DNA of 64,000 bases from Wolbachia endosymbiont (group A) of Longitarsus flavicornis. GTDB taxonomy: Bacteria > Pseudomonadota > Alphaproteobacteria > Rickettsiales > Anaplasmataceae. The translations under genes were made by a program, and so were the position numbers. Positions 47,077 through 56,183 of this stretch are shown one piece after another. Each line of letters starts with the position of its first letter. Positions within the stretch are counted from its first letter, which is position 1. The notes under the pieces are model-generated. The model was not told the DNA's origin, did no database searches, and saw only the letters and a list, made by a program, of their open reading frames with translations. Location: assembly GCF_963931955.1 (NCBI RefSeq), contig NZ_OZ008337.1, forward strand, positions 868,001 to 932,000, in the 5' to 3' direction.

Positions 47077-48399
47077 ATGCTAACAAGATTCGCTCCAAGT
47101 CCAACTGGCTACCTCCACGTAGGAAACGTACGAACTGCCTTGGTTTGTTGGATGTACACACGCAATCAAAATGGAAAATTTTTACTCCGTTTTGATGATA
47201 CTGACCTTCAGCGTTCAGATGTCAAATATATAAATGATATCATACAAGATTTGAAATGGATTGGTATCAATTGGGATGCAAATTTCAAGCAATCAGAGCG
47301 CTTTGAGCGTTACAATGAGGTGTTTTTGCAGTTAATAAAAGAAGGGCATATTTATGCATGCTATGAAACAAGAGAAGAGTTAGACATTAAACGAAAATTG
47401 CAGTTAAAACAAGGACTTCCCCCTGTATATGACAGAAGCGCGTTACTTCTAACTGAGCAAGAGAAAATTAGTTATGAGCAAGAAGGAAGAAGACCACATT
47501 TTAGATTTAAGTTGGATAGAAATGAAGTTGTTAAATGGAATGATGAAGTTAAAGGTGAAATAAATATTGCAACCAGTAGCATAAGTGACCCTGTGGTAAA
47601 AAGAGAAGATGGAATTTACACATACATGTTACCTTCTGTTATTGATGATGTTGACTTTAATGTAACCCATGTTGTACGCGGGGAAGATCATGTAACTAAT
47701 ACCGCAGTTCAGCTCCAAATGATTAAAGCATTAAAAGCGAAAATCCCTACATTTGCTCACCTTTCTCTGCTACATTTTGATGATAGCAAGATATCCAAGC
47801 GAGCCGGCGTGCTAGATATCAAATCTATAAAAGAAGATGAAATTGAACCGATGGCGCTAGTTAGTTATTTAGTAAAGCTCGGAACATCCAATCCAATTGA
47901 AGCTTGCGCCTGTATGCAATCTTTGATTGACTCATTTGATATTAAAAAATTTAGCTCAGCATCTGTACAATTCAGCTTGAGTGAAGTATACAAGCTAAAT
48001 AGCAAAGTGCTGCAACAAATGCCATTTGAAATTATACAAGAACGTTTAAATCAAATTGGAGTGGACTCCTCAGAGTTTTGGTATTTTATAAAGAACAATA
48101 TAGAAAGGTTTTCTGAGGTGGCCAAGTGGTGGAAAATATGCAAATCCGATATAGAGCCTGTGATTCTTGATAAGGAGCTTATAAAAATTGCGTTCAATGC
48201 ATTGCCCCAAGGTGATTGTAATGAAAACACGTTGTCAGAATGGGTCAAAACTATTCGACAAACAGTGGATATAAAGGCAAAAAACCTATTTACGCAGTTG
48301 CGTTCAGCTTTAACAGGAACAGAAACAGGACCAGAGCTCGCTAAACTATTAATTTTTATCGGCAAAGAAAATATCATTGCAAGGTTAAAAGAAAAGTGA
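47077..48399 (+). CDS. gltX: Glutamyl-tRNA synthetase
   Basis: 440 aa class I aminoacyl-tRNA synthetase. HIGH-type motif in FAPSPTGYLHVGNVRTAL (HVGN), KMSKS-type motif KISKR. RGEDHVTNTAVQLQM is typical. Rickettsiales usually carry two gltX genes and use misacylation of tRNA-Gln plus GatCAB; tRNA-Gln(TTG) sits at 32149 and no glnS is present here. Which of the two paralogues this is cannot be decided from the window. Confidence 0.93.
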   Translation: MLTRFAPSPTGYLHVGNVRTALVCWMYTRNQNGKFLLRFDDTDLQRSDVKYINDIIQDLKWIGINWDANFKQSERFERYNEVFLQLIKEGHIYACYETREELDIKRKLQLKQGLPPVYDRSALLLTEQEKISYEQEGRRPHFRFKLDRNEVVKWNDEVKGEINIATSSISDPVVKREDGIYTYMLPSVIDDVDFNVTHVVRGEDHVTNTAVQLQMIKALKAKIPTFAHLSLLHFDDSKISKRAGVLDIKSIKEDEIEPMALVSYLVKLGTSNPIEACACMQSLIDSFDIKKFSSASVQFSLSEVYKLNSKVLQQMPFEIIQERLNQIGVDSSEFWYFIKNNIERFSEVAKWWKICKSDIEPVILDKELIKIAFNALPQGDCNENTLSEWVKTIRQTVDIKAKNLFTQLRSALTGTETGPELAKLLIFIGKENIIARLKEK

Positions 48400-48691
48400 A
48401 AACCAAGGTGTCCATTCAGCAGAGTGGCAAAATAGGTAGACAAGATAAACCAAAAAATCAAGAAAAAGTGAGTTTACAAGTTTACAACAAATGGTGTCAT
48501 CCCAGTACTCCTTTTTTTGTCATCCAAGTAGCTGACACTGGTTCACTTTATGATGGTGTCATCCCAGTAGCCCCTTCGGTGTCATCCCAGTGCCCAGACA
48601 CTGGGATCTAGTCTTTATTATGCAGCCCCTTATTTAAAGTTAAGTTTTCTGGATCCCAGTGTCAAGCACTGGGATGACATCATTATAAAGT
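48400..48691. repeat. Degenerate palindromic repeats between gltX and IS5 copy 3
   Basis: No gene. 48463-48500 (AAAAGTGAGTTTACAA and ACAACAAATGGTGTCATCC) is related to 31606-31634. Several CCCAGT...ACACTGG units follow up to the hairpin CCCAGTGTCAAGCACTGGG (48656-48674), just before the IS. Confidence 0.65.
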
Positions 48692-49585
48692 AGACTTCTT
48701 TCAAAATTCATGTATGGAGCTCAAAATTGTGAATTGCAGCAATCAAATTAAACCTTAAACCAAAACGTTTTCGTCGGTTTCTATACCTGTCCGAGATGAT
48801 TTTAAACCTTTTCAATAAGCCAATTACGTTTTCAACAATTGCCCTTTGGCTCATAAGTGCCCTGTTCTCTTTTTTTTGTTCTTTGCTTAACGGATTCTTT
48901 TTCATTTTCCTGTGCGGTAATACAACATTTTTGTGTATCTTCTGCATTCCCCTGTAGCCGGCATCAGCTAAGATTTTGGTGTCCGGTAATATTGCTACCT
49001 TTGATTCTCTAAACATCCGAAAATCGTGTTTTCTACCATTCGAGAAAGATGTGCATATGACTTTTTTACTCTTCTTCTCTGTTACTATTTGTGTTTTTAT
49101 AGTATGCCTTTTTTTCTTTCCAGAGTAGAAGGGCTTTTGCTTTTTTTTGGTCTCTCTACTGGCGTTTCAGTTCCGTCTATTACTAAAACTTCATATTCTA
49201 CATCACTCTTTAATAGCTCTTTTTTTCCTGGTAATGCAAAATCTGGATGTTTTATTAATATGTCTTCTACCTATCTTATTATTTTAAAACTGTTACTTTC
49301 ACTCATGCCATAGCTTTGCCCAATATGAAAATATGTACGATATTCTCTTATATATTCCAGTGCCATAAGTAGCCTGTCTTCTATGCAAAGTTTACTTTTT
49401 CTTCCACTTCTAGCTTTTTTTCTTTTATCCTCCACTTCTAGAATTTCTACCATTCGCTCAAATGTTGCTTTTTTTACCCCTGTTAAACGTCGAAACTTTT
49501 CTCCTTCTAACTTTTCTATTTCCTTATATTTCATGCTTTCAAATACTTCATCTTACACTCCCTCTAACAATTTTGAAAGAAGTCT
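48692..49585 (-). mobile_element. IS5-family insertion sequence, copy 3 (894 bp)
   Basis: Same ends, length and frames as copies 1 and 2, flanked by TA. It sits in a cluster of palindromic repeats between gltX and pth, so no gene was broken. Confidence 0.85.
48708..49534 (-). pseudogene. IS5-family transposase, copy 3 (interrupted)
   Basis: Fragments 49534-49271 and 49016-48708; same TAG and eight-A frameshift as the other copies. Confidence 0.8.
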
Positions 49586-50115
49586 ATCCTTTTTTTGGGA
49601 TTCCAGCGTCACGCGCTGGAATGACATCATAGGGGCTCTGATGACACCATAGGAGGCTACTGGGATGACATCACAGGAGCACTGGAATGACACCTTCCTG
49701 CCCAGTTATGTTGCTATAAATATTAAGAAATTTACCAAACAAAAAAAAGGCAAAAGAAGCCCCGAGTAGCGAGTTTTGACTCTATATTACTGTAAGTGGC
49801 GCTGTAATAATGTGCTGACGCTTAGTTTAAGCACGATTTGGCTGAATGTAGAAAAAATAAAAAAGACATGCAGCCGCTATAATTTTATGTAATCCGCCAA
49901 TAAATACTCTGAGTTTTTTACTGAATTTTGTCATTGAGCCTGCAGGTCAAAAACAAGTTTTGAGTCATAAATACCCTTATTATCATAATAAGGGGGCTGG
50001 CGGAGTTTGTCAAGGAAGTTTTTTCGTTTCTACTGAATGACAGTTGTAGCTTGGGAGGTGATGCAAGAAATCTGTTATTTTAATTGTGTGAAATTTAGTT
50101 TTGTGTTTCGTAGTA
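49586..50115. repeat. 530-bp noncoding region with palindromic and dispersed repeats
   Basis: 49600-49695 holds TTCCAGCGTCACGCGCTGGAA and several TGGGATGACATCA-type half units. 49727-49765 (AAGAAATTTACCAAAC then GGCAAAAGAAGCCCC) and 49985-50031 (AATAAGGGGGCTGGCGGAGT onward) match the repeat family at 33357-33806. No coding frame is supported. Confidence 0.6.
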
Positions 50116-50664
50116 TTATATAATCGAATTGATAAAAGCTGTATTATCTCCTTGCAGCATTAAGTGTATATTTTTCGCTATTTTTTCTACTAAGGGAGTA
50201 ACATTATCAAAATTTGAAAATTTTGATAACACATAATCTGCTAAGCTTTTTTGATCTTCAGGTCTACCCACTCCAAATCTCAAGCGCCAATAATCGTTGC
50301 CAATAAAACTATCTATGGATTTAAGTCCATTATGTCCAGCAGAACTACCACCTTTCTTTACTTTTATTCTTCCAAGTTCCAAATCAGCGTCATCGTGTAT
50401 GACAACGATATTATCTAGCGATAATTTGTAAAAGTTTCGTATTTTTGCAACAGGGATGCCTGAATTATTCATAAATGAATAAGGCTTTGTTAACATGATT
50501 TTATTATCATTAATTATGCCAGAGGTTATCAGATAATCGGCTTTTTTAGAGAACAACTGAAAACCCCAATATTTGCAGATTGCATCAACGGTGATGAAGC
50601 CGATATTATGATGAGTTAGCTCATATTGACTGCCAGGATTACCAAGCCCAACTATCAGGTGCAC
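50116..50664 (-). CDS. pth: Peptidyl-tRNA hydrolase
   Basis: 182 aa. LIVGLGNPGSQYELTHHNIGF carries the catalytic His; KPYSFMNNSG and VVIHDDADLELG with GGSSAGHNGLKSI are family motifs. Recycles tRNA from drop-off peptidyl-tRNA. The GTG start at 50664 shares one base with the rplY stop (TAGTG), so the pair is translationally coupled, a common rplY-pth arrangement. Confidence 0.95.
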   Translation of the reverse strand: MHLIVGLGNPGSQYELTHHNIGFITVDAICKYWGFQLFSKKADYLITSGIINDNKIMLTKPYSFMNNSGIPVAKIRNFYKLSLDNIVVIHDDADLELGRIKVKKGGSSAGHNGLKSIDSFIGNDYWRLRFGVGRPEDQKSLADYVLSKFSNFDNVTPLVEKIAKNIHLMLQGDNTAFINSII

Positions 50665-51275
50665 TATTCCTCTGTTTCTGCTTGAGGTTCTTCAACGTCA
50701 CTATCGGCAGCAGAAATTGTAACAATGGTAAAATTTTCTTCTTCATGGGCTACAAACTTAACACCTTCTGGTAATTTTACATCATTAATATGTATAGACT
50801 GGCCAATCATTTTACCGGATAAATCAACTTCTATAACCTGAGGTATTTTATCAGGAGAGCATTTAACAGCAATAGAACGACACAAAACATTAAGCACTCC
50901 ACCTAACTTGATCCCTGGGGCTTTACTTTCATTCACAAATGATAGAGGTATGTCTATTTTAATTTCACTGCCTTTATCAACAAATTGAAAATCAACATGT
51001 TGCACAGTATCCTTTACTACATGCAATTGGATATCGCGAACAAGAGCATATTCCTTTTTGCCCGAAATATTCAGCTCTATCAAATGTGCAGAAAGAGAAC
51101 CTGATTTATATTGCTTCGTGAATTCCTTTGCAGGTAATGTTAAATTTACGTTATCATGGCCTTTCCCATATATGATTCCAGGGATGTTTCCTTTCTTCCT
51201 TAGAGAATGCATCGCTTTTGTTTTTGTTATATCACGTAACTCTGCATTAATTGTTACTATTTCCTGTTGCGTCAT
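50664..51275 (-). CDS. rplY: 50S ribosomal protein L25 (general stress Ctc form)
   Basis: 203 aa: N-terminal L25 domain binding 5S rRNA (ELRDITKTKAMHSLRKKGNIPGIIYG, spaced over residues 11-37) plus a C-terminal TL5/Ctc extension (VEVDLSGKMIGQSIHINDVKLP) and an acidic tail. Followed by pth with a one-base overlap. Confidence 0.93.
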   Translation of the reverse strand: MTQQEIVTINAELRDITKTKAMHSLRKKGNIPGIIYGKGHDNVNLTLPAKEFTKQYKSGSLSAHLIELNISGKKEYALVRDIQLHVVKDTVQHVDFQFVDKGSEIKIDIPLSFVNESKAPGIKLGGVLNVLCRSIAVKCSPDKIPQVIEVDLSGKMIGQSIHINDVKLPEGVKFVAHEEENFTIVTISAADSDVEEPQAETEE

Positions 51276-51420
51276 CGATTACTCCTATTCAGCTAATCCT
51301 TTTAATATAATTTAATAATAATATAACATAAAAATATTTATTGCAAACTTCATTCTTTCATACTAATTGTTTGTGAAAGGATTTATTTGGATATATATTT
51401 AAGCTTATTTAACAAGAACT

Positions 51421-51720
51421 ATGGGCATTGACGATAAAGTAGTTTTTAGGATTTATAGACCAACAAGAACTGCAACACAATCTGGTTTAGGTAATACAAA
51501 TTTCTGGCACCTAAAAATTGAATCTGGTTCTTACTACATTGAACCTTTGATGGGGTGGGTTGGCTCAAAAGATCCAAAAAAACAGATTGTATTAAAGTTT
51601 GATTCTCTTGAAAAAGCAGTATTCTACGCAAAAAAACGCAACGTTAAATACATAATTGAAATGCCAAAAAATGTTAAGAGGCTGCCAAAATCTTACGCAA
51701 GCAATTTCATACTAAAGTAA
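51421..51720 (+). CDS. NDUFS4-like NADH dehydrogenase accessory protein
   Basis: 99 aa. VVFRIYRPTRTATQSG, WHLKIESGSYYIEPLMGWVGSKD and LKFDSLEKAVFYAKKRNVKYII match the ETC complex I NDUFS4 (18-kDa) subunit family shared by mitochondria and alphaproteobacteria. It probably stabilises the NADH-binding arm of complex I. Stands alone between divergent rplY and convergent ftsL; nuo genes are not nearby. Confidence 0.85.
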   Translation: MGIDDKVVFRIYRPTRTATQSGLGNTNFWHLKIESGSYYIEPLMGWVGSKDPKKQIVLKFDSLEKAVFYAKKRNVKYIIEMPKNVKRLPKSYASNFILK

Positions 51721-51771
51721 GTTTTATTGCGGTGTGCTTGTCTGTAAAAGGTAAGGCTTAATATAACCAAT

Positions 51772-52077
51772 TTAATTCTGGGTTTTAAGTTGTGCTAGCA
51801 CGCTGCGGCCATTTAAAGAGTCAAGATTTTTAACCTGGCTAGCCAGTATTAAAGAGTTATTTTTCAGGTATTTCTTTACAAGACTTGCAAGCCTTTTTGG
51901 ATTATTCAAATAGCTCCATTCTGCTTGTAAAACTTTTATATCACTTTGCACTAAATTAATTTCACTTTTTATTTTTATTAGCTCTCTATTTAATGACTGA
52001 ACATGTAATTTTACCTTAAATAGTCCTACAATGCTAAGAAAAAACATAACTATTGAGATGATGCAGAAAGTTCTCAC
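51772..52077 (-). CDS. ftsL: Cell division protein FtsL-like
   Basis: 101 aa with one N-terminal transmembrane helix (about 5-24) and a periplasmic coiled coil (LNRELIKIKSEINLVQSDIKVLQAEWSYLNNPKRLASLV, spaced over 29-67). The segment LQAEWSYLNNPKRL is the typical FtsL signature. It overlaps rsmH by 4 bp, the classical rsmH-ftsL arrangement of the division cluster, here without ftsI/mur genes after it. Confidence 0.85.
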   Translation of the reverse strand: MRTFCIISIVMFFLSIVGLFKVKLHVQSLNRELIKIKSEINLVQSDIKVLQAEWSYLNNPKRLASLVKKYLKNNSLILASQVKNLDSLNGRSVLAQLKTQN

Positions 52078-53072
52078 GACAACCTCTGTATAGCTCTTAG
52101 TTTTGCTGAGCGTGAACGCGGATTTGCACTTACTTCTTCTATACTTGCTTCGATCACTTTTTTATTTAGAAGAGAGAATGTCTTGCAATCAGTAGCACAT
52201 AAATCTTTAAAAAAAGTTTTGACTATACGATCTTCTAAGGAATGAAAGGTGACGACAATTAATTTGCCATTCTCACTTAAAATCTCAGATGCAGCTTTAA
52301 TGCCCTTTTCAAGTTCTCCCAGCTCATCGTTTACCCATATTCTGATTGCCTGAAATGTTCTGGTTGCAGGATCAATTTTGCTTTTTCCACGAAATACCAC
52401 GGAACGTACAATATCTGCAAGCTCAAATGTAGTTTTGATAGTTTTTTTCTTCCGTGCACTTACTATTGCTCTTGCGATTTTGCGAGAATGACGTTCGCCT
52501 CCGTAGTTATATATAGTATTTGCAATTTCTTCTTCACGTAAAGCGTTAACAAACGTTGAAGCGTTTATATAAGAAGAGTTATCCATACTCATATCGAGTG
52601 GACCATCATGTAAAAATGAGAACCCTCTATCTCCGTTATCAAGCTGCATAGATGAAACTCCGATGTCAAATATGACTCCATCTACAACATTAATAGATCT
52701 ATTTGGTGTTGTTTCAGCGCATGACTGCGTTTTCTCTTTCTGGATCCCAGTGTCGGAGCACTGGGATGACAAGAATTGGATGACAGGAGAGGTTTTTGAG
52801 ATAACAGAGGGCTCTATAAGGCCTAATACATTTTTTATATTACTAAATTTTTCAATAAATAGTTTTATTCTACTGGGATATTTAATGCTCAAATCATCAT
52901 AAAACTTAGTTACCGTTTCATCTCTATCAATTGCATATACTTTGCAATCAGCTGACTCCAATATTGCTTTGCTATACCCTCCAGCTCCAAATGTGGCGTC
53001 CACATATATACCATCATCCTGCGGTGATAGTAGTGATAGCATCTCTTTTAACAAAACTGGAGTGTGTGTCAT
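52074..53072 (-). CDS. rsmH: 16S rRNA m4C1402 methyltransferase with in-frame repeat insertion
   Basis: 332 aa, about 30 longer than usual. HTPVLLKEMLSLL, DATFGAGGYSKAIL (SAM site), IFDIGVSSMQLD, GFSFLHDGPLDMSM, TFQAIRIWVNDEL and VVTFHSLEDRIVK are all family motifs. An extra segment of about 35 residues (roughly 91-126) sits between NVLGLIEPSV and NVVDGVIFDIG. Its DNA (about 52690-52805) contains the palindromic repeat CCCAGTGTCGGAGCACTGGG, so a repeat has inserted without breaking the frame. The enzyme is probably still active. Confidence 0.93.
   Translation of the reverse strand: MTHTPVLLKEMLSLLSPQDDGIYVDATFGAGGYSKAILESADCKVYAIDRDETVTKFYDDLSIKYPSRIKLFIEKFSNIKNVLGLIEPSVISKTSPVIQFLSSQCSDTGIQKEKTQSCAETTPNRSINVVDGVIFDIGVSSMQLDNGDRGFSFLHDGPLDMSMDNSSYINASTFVNALREEEIANTIYNYGGERHSRKIARAIVSARKKKTIKTTFELADIVRSVVFRGKSKIDPATRTFQAIRIWVNDELGELEKGIKAASEILSENGKLIVVTFHSLEDRIVKTFFKDLCATDCKTFSLLNKKVIEASIEEVSANPRSRSAKLRAIQRLS
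52738..52775. repeat. Palindromic repeat inside the rsmH coding sequence
   Basis: CCCAGTGTCGGAGCACTGGG (52747-52766) with the usual flanks TGGAT and ATGACA is the same unit as in intergenic DNA at 5984 and 19112. It encodes part of SSQCSDTGIQKEK in RsmH. Confidence 0.85.
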
Positions 53073-53292
53073 AGTGCTCCATCAAGAGACTCTGTGCATA
53101 CAAATAAAAATAACTTCCCACTAAAACATATGGAAGTATATAGGCAATAATATAAAAACACTTGAATATAGTCAATGATATAAAAATATTAAGATTTAAT
53201 AAGATGCTATTATTAATATGATGTTCAAATTTTTCTATTATATAAAAAAAAGTAATGTATATTACTAAATACTAAACAAACTATAGAAAATT

Positions 53293-54041
53293 ATGCAGCA
53301 AATAACAAAAGTAATATTTTCAAGTTTGATTTGTAACACTTTATTGTGGTATGACCACATGCTTTTTGGCCACTTAATAAACATAATAGGTGGTGTGTTT
53401 TTTCCATCGGATGATCAACTAATCAGCGTATTGAAGGCTTTTGGAGTGTTTGCAGTGGGTTTCTTAATGAGACCAGTAGGTGCTGCTATATTTGGTCACA
53501 TTGGTGATAAGCATGGCAGAAGAGTTGCCTTATTGCTCTCGATTATATTAATGACTTTATCAACCGTATTAATTGCTTTTGTTCCAGGTTATCAAAGCAT
53601 CGGAATACTAGCATCAATTCTGGTAGTTTGTTTAAGGCTATTGCAGGGTATATCCCTTGGAGGAGAAGCAGGAAATGCACCATTTTTAATAGAACATGCT
53701 CCTAAAAACAAAAAAGGATTTTTTGGCAGCATTGAAGTATTAAGCGCAATTTTTGGTTCAATATTAAGCCTGATAGCGGTACTCATATGCAAAAAAGTAT
53801 CTGATTTTGAATCTTGGGGGTGGAGATTACCTTTCATTTTCAGTTTAGCAATGGGATTAATCAGCATATATATGAGATATATACTTGATGAAAGCCCAGA
53901 GTATAAAAGACGAAAAAATCCGTCTAAATTGCCATTAAAAGAGTTATTAAACAATTACAAAAAGCCTGTTCTAATATCAATAGGTATTGACTTGGTTGAA
54001 AATGCGTCTCTCTATATATATTTGGTATTTTTCAATGTGCT
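53293..54041 (+). pseudogene. MFS transporter (ProP-like), N-terminal part, split by IS110
   Basis: About 250 codons with six hydrophobic helices. MRPVGAAIFGHIGDKHGRR is the MFS A-motif, and LLQGISLGGEAGNAPFLIEHAP matches the metabolite-H+ symporter group (ProP/ShiA-like). The frame runs into the IS110 element at codon 250; the last codons (LRNSLN) come from the IS. Removing the IS at its CT core restores VFFNVLTNKILTVN in frame. Substrate was probably a compatible solute or dicarboxylate. Confidence 0.75.
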
Positions 54042-54042
54042 C

Positions 54043-55389
54043 CTAAGAAACTCCTTGAACTAACTCATCTTTTTTTACCAAGAGATAGCCAAGTTCCTTT
54101 GCTCTTTTGATCAAATTTTTTACAGTTCTATCTTTATAGCGTATTTCATAGTATTCCATTCCTTTTTCTACATATTCCTGTCCGTATTTGAGCATACTAT
54201 AAAATATGCACGCTATCTTTCTTGCAGTAGCTGTTATTGCTTTTGGCGCTCCTAATCGTTTTTTTAATTTCCTGTAGTATGCACCTAATGCACTTTTACT
54301 ATTTCCCACAGAATTAGCAGCCATTCGAAATGCATTCGCAGCACGATTAATGACTTTACGCGTTCTTGTGCTAAACACTTTTTCTCCTGTAATTTTATTG
54401 GCAGGGCTGAGTCCTAACCACGATGAGAAGTGTTTTTCTGTTGACCATTTACTATGGTTTATACCAGTTTCTGAAATTATGGTCTGTACACTTAGTACAT
54501 CAAGCCCTGGAACTTTAGTAAAATCCATACCAGTTATCCGGTGCAGTTCCTCGTGCAAAGCAAAGTTTGGCTTACTTTTTCTATGCTTATTCTTTTCCTT
54601 ACTCAACTGTTTACTTTCGCCAGGTTTTGTTTCGAACGTTTTGTAATAGGCCTCAATATTTCTATCACATTCTGCTATTTTTTCTTGATAGATATTATAT
54701 AGTTCAAATTCTTGCTTTAGCGTGAATAAGTGTTCCTCTCTATAGTCACCAGCTAACGCTTTTGCAATAGTAGACTGATCATTTTTTATTCGTGCATCCC
54801 TGAATTCAACCAATTTCTCAGGATCCCTTTCGCCTTCGATTATAGCCTTGATAATTTTCATACCAGTTACTCCAGTAATATCTCTTATAACTTTATGCAG
54901 CTGTATATTCATTTGAATTAATGCCTTCTGCATACGCAGAACATGTGTAGATGCACTTTCAGTAAGACTTTTACGTTGCCGCACATAACTACGCAATACA
55001 CAAATTTGATCATCGGGTCTGAATGATCCATGAAGTAGTCCATAACTGTGTAGTTGTTGTAACCACTGACAGTCCTGAACATCTGACTTTCTTCCAGGTA
55101 CATTTTTTACATGTCGCGCATTTACCAGTTTTACTTCAAACCCATATGATTCGAGTACTTGAAATAAAGGAATCCAGTATACTCCTGTTGATTCCATAGC
55201 TACAGTTGTAACTTTACATTTTTTCAACCACCGTGCTAAATTATGAAGGTCTTCAGTGAAGCAGCCAAATTTTTGGATACGTTGTTCATCTCTTCCTTCA
55301 GGTACACATACATAATGTACAGATGAACCAACATCAATCCCTGCTGCATCAGGATTCACTATTTCTAATTTACTTTTTGCTTTTTTCAT
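54043..55389 (-). CDS. IS110-family transposase (DEDD recombinase)
   Basis: 448 codons (447-aa protein plus... stop) from ATG 55389, chosen for the AAGGAG located six bases upstream; the longer TTG/ATG frame from 55452 would run into the presumed bridge RNA. N-terminal RuvC-like DEDD domain: AAGIDVGSSVHYVCVP (first Asp), VAMESTGVYWIPL (Glu), VPGRKSDVQDCQWLQ (Asp pair). C-terminal transposase_20 domain: ITGMDFTKVPGLDVLSVQTI, SSWLGLSPANKITGEK (with the catalytic-Ser region) and NRAANAFRMAANSV. Full length, no internal stop, probably active. Confidence 0.92.
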   Translation of the reverse strand: MKKAKSKLEIVNPDAAGIDVGSSVHYVCVPEGRDEQRIQKFGCFTEDLHNLARWLKKCKVTTVAMESTGVYWIPLFQVLESYGFEVKLVNARHVKNVPGRKSDVQDCQWLQQLHSYGLLHGSFRPDDQICVLRSYVRQRKSLTESASTHVLRMQKALIQMNIQLHKVIRDITGVTGMKIIKAIIEGERDPEKLVEFRDARIKNDQSTIAKALAGDYREEHLFTLKQEFELYNIYQEKIAECDRNIEAYYKTFETKPGESKQLSKEKNKHRKSKPNFALHEELHRITGMDFTKVPGLDVLSVQTIISETGINHSKWSTEKHFSSWLGLSPANKITGEKVFSTRTRKVINRAANAFRMAANSVGNSKSALGAYYRKLKKRLGAPKAITATARKIACIFYSMLKYGQEYVEKGMEYYEIRYKDRTVKNLIKRAKELGYLLVKKDELVQGVS

Positions 55390-55440
55390 GGCAACTCCTT
55401 CGTATAATTTGTAATAGGGAAACGCTTCAGCTTGGAACGG

Positions 55441-55655
55441 TTGATAGTACAATCTCCTAACCGAGGTAGTCTACAAAAACTCCATCAATGATTTGACCGT
55501 TCCTCCCAAAACCACGCTTACGAACGGGCACTAAAGGCACCAGTGACTTGGTCGGTTATAACTGCAAAAGCGCTTCTCACAAAGTTATATCAGAAATTAC
55601 TCAAAACTTAAATTGGGAGTTTCTTCCTGGTTTGACAGATTTCGTCTGTTTGACG
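55441..55655 (-). ncRNA. Candidate IS110 bridge RNA region
   Basis: Noncoding 5' part of the IS110 element. It repeats TTCGTAAGCGT from the target junction (copy at 55524-55514; junction at 55663-55653) and TTAGGAG from the donor (right-end) junction (copy at 55460-55454; junction at 54046-54040), both containing the AG core in transposase sense. A perfect 6-bp stem CCGTTC/GAACGG (55527-55522 with 55502-55497) closes a loop holding GTAAGC. Order (target guide 5' of donor guide) agrees with the known IS110 bridge RNA. The right-hand guides could not be identified. Confidence 0.5.
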
Positions 55656-56156
55656 CTTACGAATAAAATATTAACAGTAAATACTCATTTTAATCATATA
55701 GTGGAAATACTGAGTCAAATTGCGCTCGGAGGATTGACAATATTGTTTGCAATACTTTCTGATAAGGTAGGAAGAGAAAAAGTTATGAAGTTTGCATTTA
55801 TAGCTTTTGTAATAGTGAGTTATCCAGTTTTTTCAATGTTATGTAGTGGCAATTACTTGCTGGCACACATTCTTTTATAATTCCAATAGCTGCCATCGCT
55901 TGGTCCTGTCAGTGCACTTATGTGCGAATTATTTCCAACAAAGGTTCGGTACAGTGGATTTGGTTTATCAAGAAATATAGCTGCTGGATTTTTTGGCGGC
56001 CTTGCACCATTTATATGCACAACAATTATCAAGGTTACAGGACAAGAGACTTCAGCTAGTTTTTACATGATTTTCTGTGCTTTAATTGGGCTAGTTGCTA
56101 TATCGCAAATTAAGGGTGAGCTTTCTTCACAATCACCCAAAGTAAACCAAGTATAG
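55656..56156 (+). pseudogene. MFS transporter, C-terminal part, with further stops
   Basis: Continues the gene at 53293. Readable: LTNKILTVNTHFNHIVEILSQIALG, then FAILSDKVGREKVMKF (second MFS A-motif), and after the lesion GPVSALMCELFPTKVRYSGFGLSRNIA. Two in-frame stops, TAA 55878 and TAG 55887, interrupt it although the downstream frame is the same, suggesting two compensating indels within about 35 bp. The gene would be dead even without the IS. Confidence 0.75.
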
Positions 56157-56183
56157 TTGCAGTATAGCAGAATTTAAAAAAAT

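Larger units (their letters stand above)
54042..55655 (-). mobile_element. Complete IS110-family element (1614 bp)
   Basis: Inserted in an MFS transporter gene; boundaries come from the interrupted reading frame. The trinucleotide GCT is found at both junctions (54039-54041 and 55655-55657), consistent with a CT core dinucleotide and no longer target duplication. There are no terminal inverted repeats. The transposase stop codon lies at the very end, while a 266-bp noncoding segment precedes its start, the IS110 (not IS1111) layout in which a bridge RNA is encoded upstream. Confidence 0.85.

Noticed and set aside
55390..55452. Upstream extension of the IS110 transposase
   Set aside because: ATG 55389 has a strong AAGGAG at proper spacing and starts the normal N-terminus; the upstream 21 residues look like translated noncoding DNA.
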